Below, piece by piece: positions 27,406-35,978 of a DNA stretch of 64,000 bases (the first letter of the stretch is position 1; each line of letters opens with the position of its first letter). The stretch spans positions 42,908 through 106,907 of the forward strand of contig NZ_LZMD01000014.1 of assembly GCF_001668575.1 (NCBI RefSeq). Reading direction: 5' to 3'. This stretch comes from Mycobacterium sp. 1164985.4 (GTDB lineage Bacteria > Actinomycetota > Actinomycetes > Mycobacteriales > Mycobacteriaceae). The notes under the pieces were generated by a model. That model made no database searches and was not told the origin of the DNA. It worked only from the letters and a program-made list of their open reading frames with translations. The translations under genes and the position numbers were made by a program.

Positions 27406-27777
27406 ATGGTTCAACCGAGCTATCCCGGCTATCCGCCGCAGCCGTACAAGCGGCCGGTGTCCGGCGCCGACATCGCGGCGTCGGTCGTCTCGCTGGTGAT
27501 CACCGCCGGGATGATCGCCGTCGGGGCGTTCTTCGGATTGTTCTCGCTGGCCTTCCTTGACCACTGCCCGCCCGAGACCTGCAGCGAGGAAGGCGCCGTC
27601 AACGCGGTCTTCACCGCCGTCCTGTCGGCGACCGCGATCGGGGTGGCCGGACTGATCGCGACCGTCGTGCAGCTGGTGCGGCGTGCGCCCGGCTGGCCGT
27701 TCGCACTGGGAACTTTCGGGTTGTGCCTGGCCACATTCGTCATCGGCGGCGTCGCCTACACCATGGCGGTCGGCTGA
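27406..27777 (+). CDS. Small membrane protein with three transmembrane segments
   Basis: A 123-residue protein with a short Pro/Tyr-rich N-terminus (PSYPGYPPQPY) and three hydrophobic segments at about residues 20-45, 60-85 and 95-120; the loop between the first two has two cysteines (HCPPETC), outside if the N-terminus is cytosolic. Function unknown. It starts at ATG 27406, with a TAGCAT -10-like element at 27392-27397 that would give a leaderless or near-leaderless transcript. M. tuberculosis has a small membrane protein gene in the comparable position near cinA, from memory. Confidence 0.75.
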   Translation: MVQPSYPGYPPQPYKRPVSGADIAASVVSLVITAGMIAVGAFFGLFSLAFLDHCPPETCSEEGAVNAVFTAVLSATAIGVAGLIATVVQLVRRAPGWPFALGTFGLCLATFVIGGVAYTMAVG

Positions 27778-27819
27778 AACACCCTGAGCGCTCGGGCAAT
27801 TTGGCTTACCGTGGGTCGC

Positions 27820-28059
27820 GTGGAAACACACCCGGCAAAAGCCCCCGGCCTGGTAGCGGTCGAGGCACTGCGCTCAGGGGACCCCGTCGTCGACGTCAAC
27901 GGTGGCGGTCAGCATTACACGGTGTTGGAGGCCAAGGACCTGGGCGAGGGATGTGTTGTCCTCGAACTCGAGTCGAAGGCCCACGACGAACTGCGGGTGA
28001 TCGAGATGACGTTCCCCGCCGGTTACCAAATGGAAGTATCGCCTCGCCGACTGCTGTAA
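27820..28059 (+). CDS. Small conserved hypothetical protein
   Basis: A 79-residue soluble protein with a small beta-rich core (HYTVLEAKDL, VVLELESK, VIEMTFPAGY). No motif I can assign. GTG 27820 is preferred because a TACCGT -10-like sequence (27807-27812) sits seven bases before it; GTG 27811 is in frame. The thioesterase-like gene starts 35 bases after its stop, so the two are probably cotranscribed. Confidence 0.6.
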   Translation: METHPAKAPGLVAVEALRSGDPVVDVNGGGQHYTVLEAKDLGEGCVVLELESKAHDELRVIEMTFPAGYQMEVSPRRLL

Positions 28060-28094
28060 ACCGCCGTCGGCGTCACCTCAGATTGGAGCGTTGC

Positions 28095-28943
28095 GTGCTG
28101 CGCGATATCCGCGAGCTGTCCGATTCACCCGAGGAGTATGCAGAGGAACTGCGGCGGCGCTGGGGCGGATTGCTGAGCTATCGCTACATCGGCCGCAGCT
28201 ACGCCCAGATGGACCTCGTCGAGGAGGACAACACCGTCACCGTGCGCCGCGATATGCGCGACGCGGCCGGTGGTCTGCTGTTCGCCGTGCTGGGCATCTC
28301 GGCCCCCGAGAGCGGGCACATGTCGGACCTGGAGGCGGTGCCGAACCCGGTCATCCACTCCTGCCAGATTCTCGACCCGGGCCGCGATGTCACGTGTTTC
28401 GAGGTGATATCCGAGGAACTACGGGTGGGCCGCCAAATGGGCTACAGCCGCGCCAAGATCGTCGACGCCGACAACCCGGATCGCGTGCTCGCCCTGATCG
28501 AGGGGCAGGGCGTTAGCATCGGCGTCCCGCCCGAGGGACTGGAGCGGATGGAGGCCAATCCGCTCAACATCGTCGACTCACCCGACCTGCCGCCGCTGTG
28601 GCAGGTGTTCGGTGGTCGCCGCCGACCCGACGGCCGCTGGGGTCTACCGGAGCTGTCGGCCGAGGTCGCGTCGCCCGACGCAGCTCTGCACGTCGGACCG
28701 CAGTTCGTCATCCTCGAGACCGCCGCCATCGACGCCGCGGCTGCGGCCGCTGGAACCGACCGTATGCATGGAGTGTCCTGCCACGTGATGTTCATGGCGC
28801 GCGGCAAGGCGGGCCCGTTCCGGGTGGACACCGAACCGCTCGGCGGCGCCGACGGCACCGTGGCCGTGCGGGTGCTGATGCATGACGAGGGTGCCGACGA
28901 CCGCGTCACCACCGCGGCGGCATACGTATTTCGGGTGGCATAG
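28095..28943 (+). CDS. Hotdog-fold, thioesterase-like protein
   Basis: A 282-residue protein starting at GTG 28095 (MLRDIRELSD). The pattern of an N-terminal domain followed by a second domain with HVGPQFVILETAAIDAAA and a C-terminal VAVRVLMHDEGADDRVTTAAAYVFRV resembles tandem hotdog domains such as PaaI-type acyl-CoA thioesterases. Catalytic residues are not obvious. A role in acyl-CoA handling is suggested by the fatty-acid ligase and further hotdog protein nearby. The alpha/beta hydrolase gene follows after 36 bases. Confidence 0.6.
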   Translation: MLRDIRELSDSPEEYAEELRRRWGGLLSYRYIGRSYAQMDLVEEDNTVTVRRDMRDAAGGLLFAVLGISAPESGHMSDLEAVPNPVIHSCQILDPGRDVTCFEVISEELRVGRQMGYSRAKIVDADNPDRVLALIEGQGVSIGVPPEGLERMEANPLNIVDSPDLPPLWQVFGGRRRPDGRWGLPELSAEVASPDAALHVGPQFVILETAAIDAAAAAAGTDRMHGVSCHVMFMARGKAGPFRVDTEPLGGADGTVAVRVLMHDEGADDRVTTAAAYVFRVA

Positions 28944-28979
28944 CGCAAGCGCCTCGAGGCGTCATGAGACACTTCCGCC

Positions 28980-29903
28980 ATGGTTGTCGCAATCGCCCGC
29001 CCGAAACTCGAGGGCAACGTCGCTGTCGGTGAAGACCGCCGCATCGGATTCGCCGAGTTCGGCGACCCGCAAGGCCGTGCCGTCTTCTGGTTGCACGGCA
29101 CCCCGGGGGCCCGCCGCCAGATCCCGATGGAGGCCCGCGTCTACGCGGAGAAGGCGAACATCCGACTGATCGGCCTCGACCGTCCCGGCATCGGGTCGTC
29201 GACCCCGCATCGATACGAACGGGTCGTCGACTTCGCCGACGATCTCCGCACGATCGCCGACACCCTGGGCATCGACAAGATGGCCGTTGTCGGCCTGTCC
29301 GGTGGCGGCCCGTACACGCTCGGCTGTGCCGCCGCGCTGCCCGACCGCGTCGTCGTCGCGGGCGTGATCGGCGGCGTCGCCCCCACCGTCGGCCCCGACG
29401 CGATCCCCGGCGGCCTCATGGGCAACCTCGGCACGCGTGTCGCGCCGCTGCTGCAGTACGCGGGAATCCCGGTCGGGCTGCTGGCCTCGGCTCTGATCCG
29501 GTTCATCAAACCGGTCGCCTCCCCCATCACCGACCTCTACGGGCGCGTGTCACCCGAGGGCGATCGCCGGTTGCTGGCCCGGCCGGAGATCAAGGCGATG
29601 TTCCTCGACGACCTGCTCAACGGCAGCCGCAAGCAATTGGCGGCCCCGTTCTCCGACATCGTCGTCTTCGCCCACGACTGGGGCTTCCGGCTCGACGAGA
29701 TCACGGTGCCGGTGCGCTGGTGGCACGGCGACGCCGACCACATCGTTCCGTTCCGCCACGGTGAGCACGTCGTCTCGAGGCTCCGCGACGCCGAGCTGTC
29801 CACGATGCCCGGCGAAAGTCACCTCGCCGGTCTCGGCCGCGCCGAGGAGATCCTGCAGACGATGTTGAAGGTGTGGGACGAATACCAGAAGCCGCCGTCC
29901 TGA
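28980..29903 (+). CDS. Alpha/beta hydrolase
   Basis: A 307-residue alpha/beta-hydrolase. The oxyanion region is WLHGTPGARR, the Ser nucleophile elbow GLSGGGPYT, the acid is in HGDADHIVP, and the His in GESHLAG. All triad members are present, so it should be an active esterase/lipase-like enzyme; substrate unknown. It starts at ATG 28980 and lies in a same-strand run with the two preceding genes. Confidence 0.85.
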   Translation: MVVAIARPKLEGNVAVGEDRRIGFAEFGDPQGRAVFWLHGTPGARRQIPMEARVYAEKANIRLIGLDRPGIGSSTPHRYERVVDFADDLRTIADTLGIDKMAVVGLSGGGPYTLGCAAALPDRVVVAGVIGGVAPTVGPDAIPGGLMGNLGTRVAPLLQYAGIPVGLLASALIRFIKPVASPITDLYGRVSPEGDRRLLARPEIKAMFLDDLLNGSRKQLAAPFSDIVVFAHDWGFRLDEITVPVRWWHGDADHIVPFRHGEHVVSRLRDAELSTMPGESHLAGLGRAEEILQTMLKVWDEYQKPPS

Positions 29904-29915
29904 CCGCGGCGATCG

Positions 29916-30143
29916 TCAGCGGCTGCGGGCCAACCAGCCCGAGACTGTCGAAAGGTCCCGGCTGTATGCCATCAGGATGTCGTCGTGGTAGAGCGCGCCG
30001 CCGCTGATCGCGTCGTCGCCCTGCCAGATCACGTGGATACGCACCGGACTGCGCGTGTAGTAGTCGGTACGGTCCGCATCTCTGCGGTCCCATCCGGCCT
30101 CGACGGCGCGTTCAGACAGCTCTTCGCGCGCGTTTTCCGCCAT
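29916..30143 (-). CDS. Small conserved hypothetical protein
   Basis: A 75-residue soluble protein starting at ATG 30143. It has a charged N-terminal helix (AREELSERAVEAGWDRRDADR) followed by a short beta-strand region (VRIHVIWQGDDAISGGALYHDD). No recognised family. It lies downstream of cinA on the same strand order but with a gap of 78 bases, so its own promoter is possible. Confidence 0.6.
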   Translation of the reverse strand: MAENAREELSERAVEAGWDRRDADRTDYYTRSPVRIHVIWQGDDAISGGALYHDDILMAYSRDLSTVSGWLARSR

Positions 30144-30221
30144 CGGTACTCCTCCTGTGTCGGACCCGTACGTTAGCCGATCCGCGTGGCAGCGCTGCAG
30201 GAGGCTTCGGACGCGCACCGG

Positions 30222-31481
30222 TCAGCTCAGTGCTCGGCGCAGCAGGTGCATCGCAACGGTGGTGGAGCGTTCGCGAATGTCGGCCCGGTCACCGGGCATT
30301 CGCATCGATCGGGTGACGACGGTGCCGTCGGCCAGCTTGAGGCTGAAACAGACAGTGCCGACCGGCTTGTCGGCGGTACCGCCGCCCGGGCCGGCAATGC
30401 CGGTGATCGCGATGGCGGTGTCGGCTTTGAACCGGGTCAGCGCACCGTCGGCCATCGCCTCGGCGACGGGTTCGGACACCGCGCCGTGTTCGACGATCAG
30501 CGCCGGGTCGACGCCGAGCAGTTCGCTCTTGGCGTCGTTCGCGTAGGCCACCACCGCACCGGCGACGTACACCGACGAACCCGCGAGGTCGGTCAGTCGC
30601 GCCGCCAGAAGCCCACCGGTGCACGACTCGGCCGTCGCGATGCGTCGGCCGGTCAGCAGCCGGGCGACCTGCTCGTCGACGCGGGAGCCGTCCTCGGAGA
30701 ACAGCGCATCGCCGTGGCGATCGCGCAGCAGCGCCATCAACTCGGTGTAGGTCTGCGCGGCTTCGGGCTCGTAACGGGTGACGATCTCGAGTTCACCGCG
30801 CCGCAGACAGGTGGTGATCTCGAGCCGTTCGAAGCCGGTGATGTCGCGCTCGGCGTCGCGCAGCGTCTCGGCGAGACCGGACTCGGGGACCCCGAACATC
30901 CGCACAATCTCCTGGCGGTACACCGTGCGGCCCGCGATCGCTTCCTGCACCGCGGCGGTCCGCAGCGCCAGCGGCCACATCGGCTGCAGCTCGCGCGGCG
31001 GGCCGGGCAGCACGACGACCGTCGGCGGACCGGGGACGACGACACCGGGCGCGGTGCCCACCGGGTCGATCACGTCGGCGCCGGCGGGAATCAGGGCCTG
31101 TTTGCGGTTCGCGGCCTGGATCGCCTCGGCGTCGACGTCCGGGAAGCGGGCCATCAACCGCGATACGATGTCGCCGATCTTGCGCTCGAGTCGGTTGTCC
31201 AACACCAACTTTCGGCCGGTGAACCGGGCCACGGTCTCGACCGTCATATCATCGGCGGTGGGGCCGAGGCCACCGCTGGTGATGATGAGGTCCACCCCCT
31301 CGCCGGCCAGGAATCGCAGCTGGGCCTCGATGTCGCCGGGCCGGTCGCCGCACATCGTGATGTGCGCCAGCTCGACACCCAACTCCAGCAACCGGTCGGC
31401 GAGCCAGGGTCCGTTGAGGTCCTGCACCCGGCCCGTCAGGACCTCCGTACCGGTGACGACGATGCCCGCGCGTGCGCTCAC
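30222..31481 (-). CDS. cinA: CinA-family protein (competence/damage-inducible)
   Basis: A 419-residue CinA. Residues 1-170 form the MoaB/MogA-like molybdopterin-binding-fold domain ([24 protein letters not shown]), which in characterised CinA proteins is an ADP-ribose pyrophosphatase/COG1058 domain; about 255-410 form the CinA C-terminal nicotinamide-nucleotide amidase domain ([25 protein letters not shown]). It probably recycles pyridine nucleotides by deamidating NMN. Start GTG at 31481. It is divergent from a PaaI-like thioesterase gene. Confidence 0.95.
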   Translation of the reverse strand: MSARAGIVVTGTEVLTGRVQDLNGPWLADRLLELGVELAHITMCGDRPGDIEAQLRFLAGEGVDLIITSGGLGPTADDMTVETVARFTGRKLVLDNRLERKIGDIVSRLMARFPDVDAEAIQAANRKQALIPAGADVIDPVGTAPGVVVPGPPTVVVLPGPPRELQPMWPLALRTAAVQEAIAGRTVYRQEIVRMFGVPESGLAETLRDAERDITGFERLEITTCLRRGELEIVTRYEPEAAQTYTELMALLRDRHGDALFSEDGSRVDEQVARLLTGRRIATAESCTGGLLAARLTDLAGSSVYVAGAVVAYANDAKSELLGVDPALIVEHGAVSEPVAEAMADGALTRFKADTAIAITGIAGPGGGTADKPVGTVCFSLKLADGTVVTRSMRMPGDRADIRERSTTVAMHLLRRALS

Positions 31482-31539
31482 GAACTACGACACTACGCAC
31501 CCGAGACCGTGGCGGTGCACGGCGGTAATGTCGTTACCC

Positions 31540-31926
31540 ATGACGGCACCCAAGTCGCTTCGCGAGTTGTTCGATCAACTCGGCCTGACGGAGGTGCCCT
31601 CCCCCGACGGCACCGTGACGATGGAGATGCCCGTCGACGAACGGACCACCAACACCGCCGGCGGTCTCCAGGGCGGGTTGGTCGCGACGATGGCCGATGT
31701 GACCGCCGGACAACTCGCCGCGCGGGCCACCCCGTTCGGTCACGCCATCGCCACCACGGACCTGTTCATCCGCTATTTGAGGCCGATCAAGATCGGGCCG
31801 GCCAGGGCGGTCGCGCGGATCCTGCGCACCGGTAAACGCTCCGTCGTGGTCCAGGTGGACATCTACCGCGGCAACGACGACGAGGTCGGCGCGACCGCGA
31901 CGGTCAACTTCGCGGCGGTCGACTGA
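31540..31926 (+). CDS. PaaI-type hotdog thioesterase
   Basis: A 128-residue single hotdog domain with TNTAGGLQGGLVATMADVTAG, the PaaI-family active-site helix (an Asn/Asp acid in the helix after the GG turn), and FIRYLRPIKIGPARAVARI. Such proteins hydrolyse acyl- or aryl-acyl-CoA thioesters as tetramers. Start ATG 31540. It ends three bases before the SDR gene on the opposite strand. Confidence 0.85.
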   Translation: MTAPKSLRELFDQLGLTEVPSPDGTVTMEMPVDERTTNTAGGLQGGLVATMADVTAGQLAARATPFGHAIATTDLFIRYLRPIKIGPARAVARILRTGKRSVVVQVDIYRGNDDEVGATATVNFAAVD

Positions 31927-31929
31927 CTG

Positions 31930-32664
31930 CTACTTGTGCGGGACGTCGTTGGTGAGCCCGCCGTCCATGACGTACTCGGCACCGGTTGAATACCGGGACT
32001 CGTCGCTGGCCAGGAACACCACGAACGTCGCCACCTCGTCGGGCTGACCGGGACGGCCCAGCGGAATCCGCAACATGTTGTCCGGGAAATGCTTGGTCAT
32101 CGGCGTGCGGATGAAGCCGGGATGCACCGAGTTGACCCGAATGTTGTGCGGGCCGAGCTCGAGCGCCGCCGACTTCGTCAGTCCGCGCACCGCCCATTTC
32201 GAGGCGACGTACGGGTGCACCATCACCGCGCCGCGCAAACCCTCGATCGACGAGATGTTGATGATCGACCCGCCGCCCGCGGCTTTCATCGCCTCGACCG
32301 AATGCTGCATGCCGAGAAAAGTGCCGGTGAGGTTGACGTCAATGACCTTCTGCCACTTGGCCATGTCGAATTGGCCGATCTGACCCAGCGCCACCGTGCC
32401 CGCGTTGTTGACCAGCACGTTGAGCTTGCCGAACTCGCTGACGGCGGTGGCGACGGCGGCCTCCCACTGGTCGGCCTGGGTGACGTCGAGGTGGACGTAT
32501 CGGGCGGCGTCACCGATCTCGTCGGCCAGCGCCTTGCCCTCCTCGTCGAGGATGTCGCCGATCACGACCTTGGCGCCCTCGGCCACCAGTGCGCGCGCGT
32601 CGGCCGCACCCATCCCGCGAGCGCCGCCACTGATCAGTGCCACTTTGTCGTCCACGCGTCCCAT
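31930..32664 (-). CDS. Short-chain dehydrogenase, FabG3-like
   Basis: A 244-residue classical SDR. The nucleotide-binding motif is SGGARGMGAADA with DILDEEGK following, the Ser is in INISSIEGL, and the Tyr-Lys pair in HPYVASKWAV. It closely resembles what I remember of mycobacterial FabG3 (Rv2002, 20-beta-hydroxysteroid dehydrogenase), so oxidation/reduction of a steroid or acyl alcohol with NAD(H) is likely. Its promoter lies in a 78-base divergent gap that carries a KstR-like operator, which supports a steroid connection. Confidence 0.9.
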   Translation of the reverse strand: MGRVDDKVALISGGARGMGAADARALVAEGAKVVIGDILDEEGKALADEIGDAARYVHLDVTQADQWEAAVATAVSEFGKLNVLVNNAGTVALGQIGQFDMAKWQKVIDVNLTGTFLGMQHSVEAMKAAGGGSIINISSIEGLRGAVMVHPYVASKWAVRGLTKSAALELGPHNIRVNSVHPGFIRTPMTKHFPDNMLRIPLGRPGQPDEVATFVVFLASDESRYSTGAEYVMDGGLTNDVPHK

Positions 32665-32696
32665 GGGGCGTCAGGCTACCGCACCACCTTGGGAAC

Positions 32697-32710
32697 TAGA
32701 ACCTGTTCCA
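32697..32710. promoter_or_regulatory. KstR-like operator 1
   Basis: TAGAACCTGTTCCA matches every fixed position of the KstR consensus TnnAACnnGTTnnA. It sits midway in the divergent gap between the SDR (start 32664) and the DapB-fold gene (start 32743), so one repressor dimer could control both. Confidence 0.7.
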
Positions 32711-32742
32711 ATTTGGCTGGTCAGCACGGCATACTGCTCGCC

Positions 32743-33819
32743 ATGGCTATACGAGTGGCGCTCATCGGAACCGGCAACTGCGGCAGCCTCGCGCTCGAGC
32801 AACTCGTCAACGACGGGCGGTTCGATCTCACCGGGGTCTGGGTCTCGTCGAAGGCCAAGGTGGGCAAAGACGCCGGAGAGTTGGCCGGCCTCGACGCCAC
32901 CACCGGCGTGACCGCGGTTGACGACCTCGACACGATCATCGCAGCCGCACCGGACTGCGTCGTCTACTGCGCGATGGGCGACACCCGGCTACCCGACGCG
33001 ATGGCCGACGTGCGCAAGATCCTCGCGGCGGGCATCGACGTCGTCGGCTCCGGTCTGGGCGTGCTGCAGTACCCGTGGCAGGTGATCCCGGACAAGTACA
33101 TCCAGCGCATCGAAGATGCTGCGCGGGAGGGGAACTCGACGGTCTTCATGACCGGTGTCGACCCGGGCTTCGTGACCGATCTGCTGCCCTTTGCGCTCGC
33201 GGGGACGTGTCAAAACATCGAGCAGATCCGCACGATGGAGATCGCCGACTACGCCAGCTACGACGGCGCCACGGTGATGTTCGACGTGATGGGCTTCGGT
33301 AACGAGATCGGTGATCTGCCGATGCTGTATCAGCCGGGTGTGCTGAGTATCGCCTGGGGCACCGCGATCCGGCAGCTCGCGGCGGGCCTCGGCGTCGAGG
33401 TCGACGAGATCAAGGACTCCGTCGAACAGGAACCCGCACCCGAGGACTTCGACGTCGCGGTCGGCACCATCAAGAAGGGCACGGTGGCGGCCGTGCGCTT
33501 TCAGATCGAGGGCATGGTCAAGGGCAGGCCGGTGATCGTCGTCGAGCACGTCACGCGGTTGCGCGGAGACCTGCGACCGGACTGGGCCCAGCCCGCACAA
33601 CCCGGCGGCTCCTACCGCGTCGAGATCACCGGCGAACCGTCCTACGTGATGGACATCTGCCCCACGAGTCGCAACGGCGACCACAACTACGCCGCGATCC
33701 TGGCGGCGGCCGGCCGCATCGTCAACGCGATTCCCGACGTCGTCGACGCCGCGCCGGGCATCCGGACCACCTTGGACATGCCGCTCGTGACCGGTAAGGG
33801 GTCGTACGCGGCTCAGTAA
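32743..33819 (+). CDS. NAD(P)-dependent dehydrogenase of the DapB/amine dehydrogenase fold
   Basis: A 358-residue protein with an N-terminal Rossmann fold (MAIRVALIGTGNCGSLALE) like dihydrodipicolinate reductase and diaminopentanoate/amine dehydrogenases, then a substrate domain including TGVDPGFVTDLLPFAL. Its own substrate is unknown. It is too far from lysine biosynthesis genes, and too long, to be DapB itself. It starts at ATG 32743, 32 bases after the KstR-like operator; a HAD-phosphatase gene follows 12 bases after its stop and is probably cotranscribed. Confidence 0.82.
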   Translation: MAIRVALIGTGNCGSLALEQLVNDGRFDLTGVWVSSKAKVGKDAGELAGLDATTGVTAVDDLDTIIAAAPDCVVYCAMGDTRLPDAMADVRKILAAGIDVVGSGLGVLQYPWQVIPDKYIQRIEDAAREGNSTVFMTGVDPGFVTDLLPFALAGTCQNIEQIRTMEIADYASYDGATVMFDVMGFGNEIGDLPMLYQPGVLSIAWGTAIRQLAAGLGVEVDEIKDSVEQEPAPEDFDVAVGTIKKGTVAAVRFQIEGMVKGRPVIVVEHVTRLRGDLRPDWAQPAQPGGSYRVEITGEPSYVMDICPTSRNGDHNYAAILAAAGRIVNAIPDVVDAAPGIRTTLDMPLVTGKGSYAAQ

Positions 33820-33831
33820 GCTGAACCCGTT

Positions 33832-34608
33832 ATGAGCGCGCAGCCGGCGGTACCGGGGCCCGTGGACGCTGTGGCCGAAATCGCCGCGAGCCCCCAGGAT
33901 CCCCGCGTCGGCGCGTTCTTCGATCTCGACGGCACGCTCGTCGACGGGTTCACCGCCACGGCACACGCTGCCGACCGCATCCGGCGCAGGCAAGCGCGCA
34001 TCGGTGAGGTGCTCGGTGTGGTCGAGGCGTCGCTGCGATACCGATTGGGCCGCATGCAATTCGAGCGCCTCCTCACCCGTGCGGCCGGATATCTGCGCGG
34101 TGAATCCCTCGCCGAACTCGACGAACTCGGCGAGCGGCTGTTCGTCGAGCGGGTCGCCGCGCGGGTGTTCCCCTACATGCACGAGATCGTCCAGGCACAC
34201 CAACAGCGCGGGCACACCGTCGTTCTCAGCAGCTCGGCGTTGACTATCCACGCCGAACCGGTCGCCCGGTTCACCGGAATCGATCATGTGCTGTGCAACC
34301 ACTTCGAGGTCGACGACGCGGGTCGGCTCACCGGCCGGATCACCAAGCCGGTCATCTGGGGAGCCAAAAAGTCGACGGCGGTGCAGGCCTTCTGTGAGGC
34401 CAATGACGTTGAGCTGCATCGCAGTTACTTCTACGCCGACGGCGACGAGGATGCGGTGCTGATGGCTCTGGTCGGCAACCCGCGACCGGTGAACCCTCGC
34501 CCCGGCCTCGCCGCGATGGCGGCGGAGCATGGGTGGCCGGTGCTCCAGGTCGAGGGGGCCGGCAACCGCAAACGGGTGTCGTTGCGCAGGCTGATCGGAT
34601 ACGACTGA
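33832..34608 (+). CDS. HAD-IB family phosphatase (SerB-like)
   Basis: A 258-residue HAD hydrolase. Motif I is FFDLDGTLVDG (nucleophile Asp and acid Asp), motif II LSSSALTIHAEP, motif III the Lys in GAKKSTAV, and motif IV YADGDEDAVLM. This arrangement is that of the SerB-like HAD-IB group, which in mycobacteria includes the phosphatase half of lipid acyltransferases. Target phosphoester unknown. It is probably cotranscribed with the upstream dehydrogenase. Confidence 0.85.
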   Translation: MSAQPAVPGPVDAVAEIAASPQDPRVGAFFDLDGTLVDGFTATAHAADRIRRRQARIGEVLGVVEASLRYRLGRMQFERLLTRAAGYLRGESLAELDELGERLFVERVAARVFPYMHEIVQAHQQRGHTVVLSSSALTIHAEPVARFTGIDHVLCNHFEVDDAGRLTGRITKPVIWGAKKSTAVQAFCEANDVELHRSYFYADGDEDAVLMALVGNPRPVNPRPGLAAMAAEHGWPVLQVEGAGNRKRVSLRRLIGYD

Positions 34609-34785
34609 GGCCGTCGAGAAGACTCGGCGAAGGAGTGGGCCGTGACGGTGAATCGCCGAGGTGGCGGAGCCGGCATCGAAACCGGAGAGGTCGTCGTTGA
34701 TCACCGGCCTGGTGGATGCGGTCGACATCGTCGATCCGGATGGTAACGAGGTCTCTTTCGTTTTAGGCTCCGATGCGTACTAAAC

Positions 34786-34799
34786 TAGAACACGTTTCA
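34786..34799. promoter_or_regulatory. KstR-like operator 2
   Basis: TAGAACACGTTTCA matches all fixed positions of TnnAACnnGTTnnA. It lies 30 bases before the nitronate monooxygenase start codon, with an AAAGGAG ribosome-binding site between them, so a bound repressor would overlap the promoter. The rest of 34609-34829 shows no convincing gene. Confidence 0.7.
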
Positions 34800-34829
34800 A
34801 TTTGAGCGGCCCACCATAAAGGAGCAGGC

Positions 34830-35963
34830 ATGCGCACCCCGATCTGTAACGACCTCGGCATCGAATATCCGATCTTCGCGTTCACCCACTGCCGGGACGT
34901 GGTCGTCGCGGTGAGCAAGGCCGGCGGCTTCGGCGTGCTCGGCGCGGTCGGATACACCCCCGAGCAGCTCGAGATCGAACTCAAGTGGATCGACGAGAAC
35001 ATCGGTGACCACCCGTACGGCGTCGACATCGTGATCCCGAACAAGTACGAGGGCATGGACGCCGCCGACATGGATCCCGAGGTGCTCAAGAAGACCCTGA
35101 ACGACCTCGTACCGCAGGAGCACATCGACTTCGCCAAGAAGGTCCTCGCCGACCACGGCGTTCCGGTCGACCACAGTGATGACGACGCGCTGCAGCTGCT
35201 CGGATGGACAGAGGCCACCGCCACCCCGCAGGTCGAGGTCGCCCTGCGGCACCCGAAGTGCACGCTGATCGCGAACGCGCTCGGCACTCCCCCCGCCGAC
35301 ATGATCAACCACATCCACGAAGAAGGCCGCAAGGTCGCAGCGCTGTGCGGCTCGCCGTCACAGGCGCGCAAGCACGCCGACGCCGGCGTGGACATCATCA
35401 TCGCCCAGGGCGGCGAGGCCGGTGGGCACTGCGGCGAGATCGGCTCGATCGTGCTGTGGCCGCAGGTCGTCAAGGAGGTCGCCCCGGTGCCGGTGCTGGC
35501 CGCAGGCGGCATCGGCAGCGGCCAGCAGATCGCGGCGGCACTCGCGCTCGGCGCGCAAGGCGCCTGGACCGGTTCGCAGTGGGTGATGGTCGAGGAGTCG
35601 GAGAACACCCCGGTGCAGCACGAGGCATACGTGAAGGCCTCCAGCAAGGACACCGTGCGCAGCCGATCGTTCACCGGTAAGCCCGCGCGGATGTTGCGCA
35701 ACGACTGGACCGATGCGTGGGAGGATCCGAACAACCCCAAGCCGCTCGGAATGCCGTTGCAGTACATGGTTTCCGGGATGGCGGTGGCAGCGACCCACAA
35801 GTACCCGAACGAGTCCGTCGACGTGGCGTTCAACCCGATCGGTCAGGTCGTCGGCCAGTTCACCAAAGTCGAGAAGACCGCGACGGTGATCGAGCGCTGG
35901 GTGCAGGAGTACCTCGAGGCCACCGGCAAGCTCGACGAGATCAACGAGGCCGCCTCGGTCTGA
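34830..35963 (+). CDS. Nitronate monooxygenase-family flavoprotein
   Basis: A 377-residue TIM-barrel FMN enzyme of the nitronate monooxygenase/2-nitropropane dioxygenase family: N-terminal FAFTHCRDVVVAVSKAGGFG, the His-containing GGEAGGHCGEIGS loop, and the phosphate-binding AAGGIGSGQQIAAAL. Some family members act in steroid ring degradation, others detoxify nitronates; the KstR-like operator directly upstream favours a sterol-linked role. From memory it corresponds to M. tuberculosis Rv1894c, which also lies near cinA and katG. Start ATG 34830 with a good Shine-Dalgarno. Confidence 0.92.
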   Translation: MRTPICNDLGIEYPIFAFTHCRDVVVAVSKAGGFGVLGAVGYTPEQLEIELKWIDENIGDHPYGVDIVIPNKYEGMDAADMDPEVLKKTLNDLVPQEHIDFAKKVLADHGVPVDHSDDDALQLLGWTEATATPQVEVALRHPKCTLIANALGTPPADMINHIHEEGRKVAALCGSPSQARKHADAGVDIIIAQGGEAGGHCGEIGSIVLWPQVVKEVAPVPVLAAGGIGSGQQIAAALALGAQGAWTGSQWVMVEESENTPVQHEAYVKASSKDTVRSRSFTGKPARMLRNDWTDAWEDPNNPKPLGMPLQYMVSGMAVAATHKYPNESVDVAFNPIGQVVGQFTKVEKTATVIERWVQEYLEATGKLDEINEAASV

Positions 35964-35978
35964 CCCGCGGCTCGCCGC

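Noticed and set aside
34661..34783. A 40-codon frame before KstR-like operator 2 ending in DPDGNEVSFVLGSDAY
   Set aside because: The C-terminal wording looks protein-like, but there is no ribosome-binding site, no recognisable domain and no room for a full gene; it may be chance or a relic.
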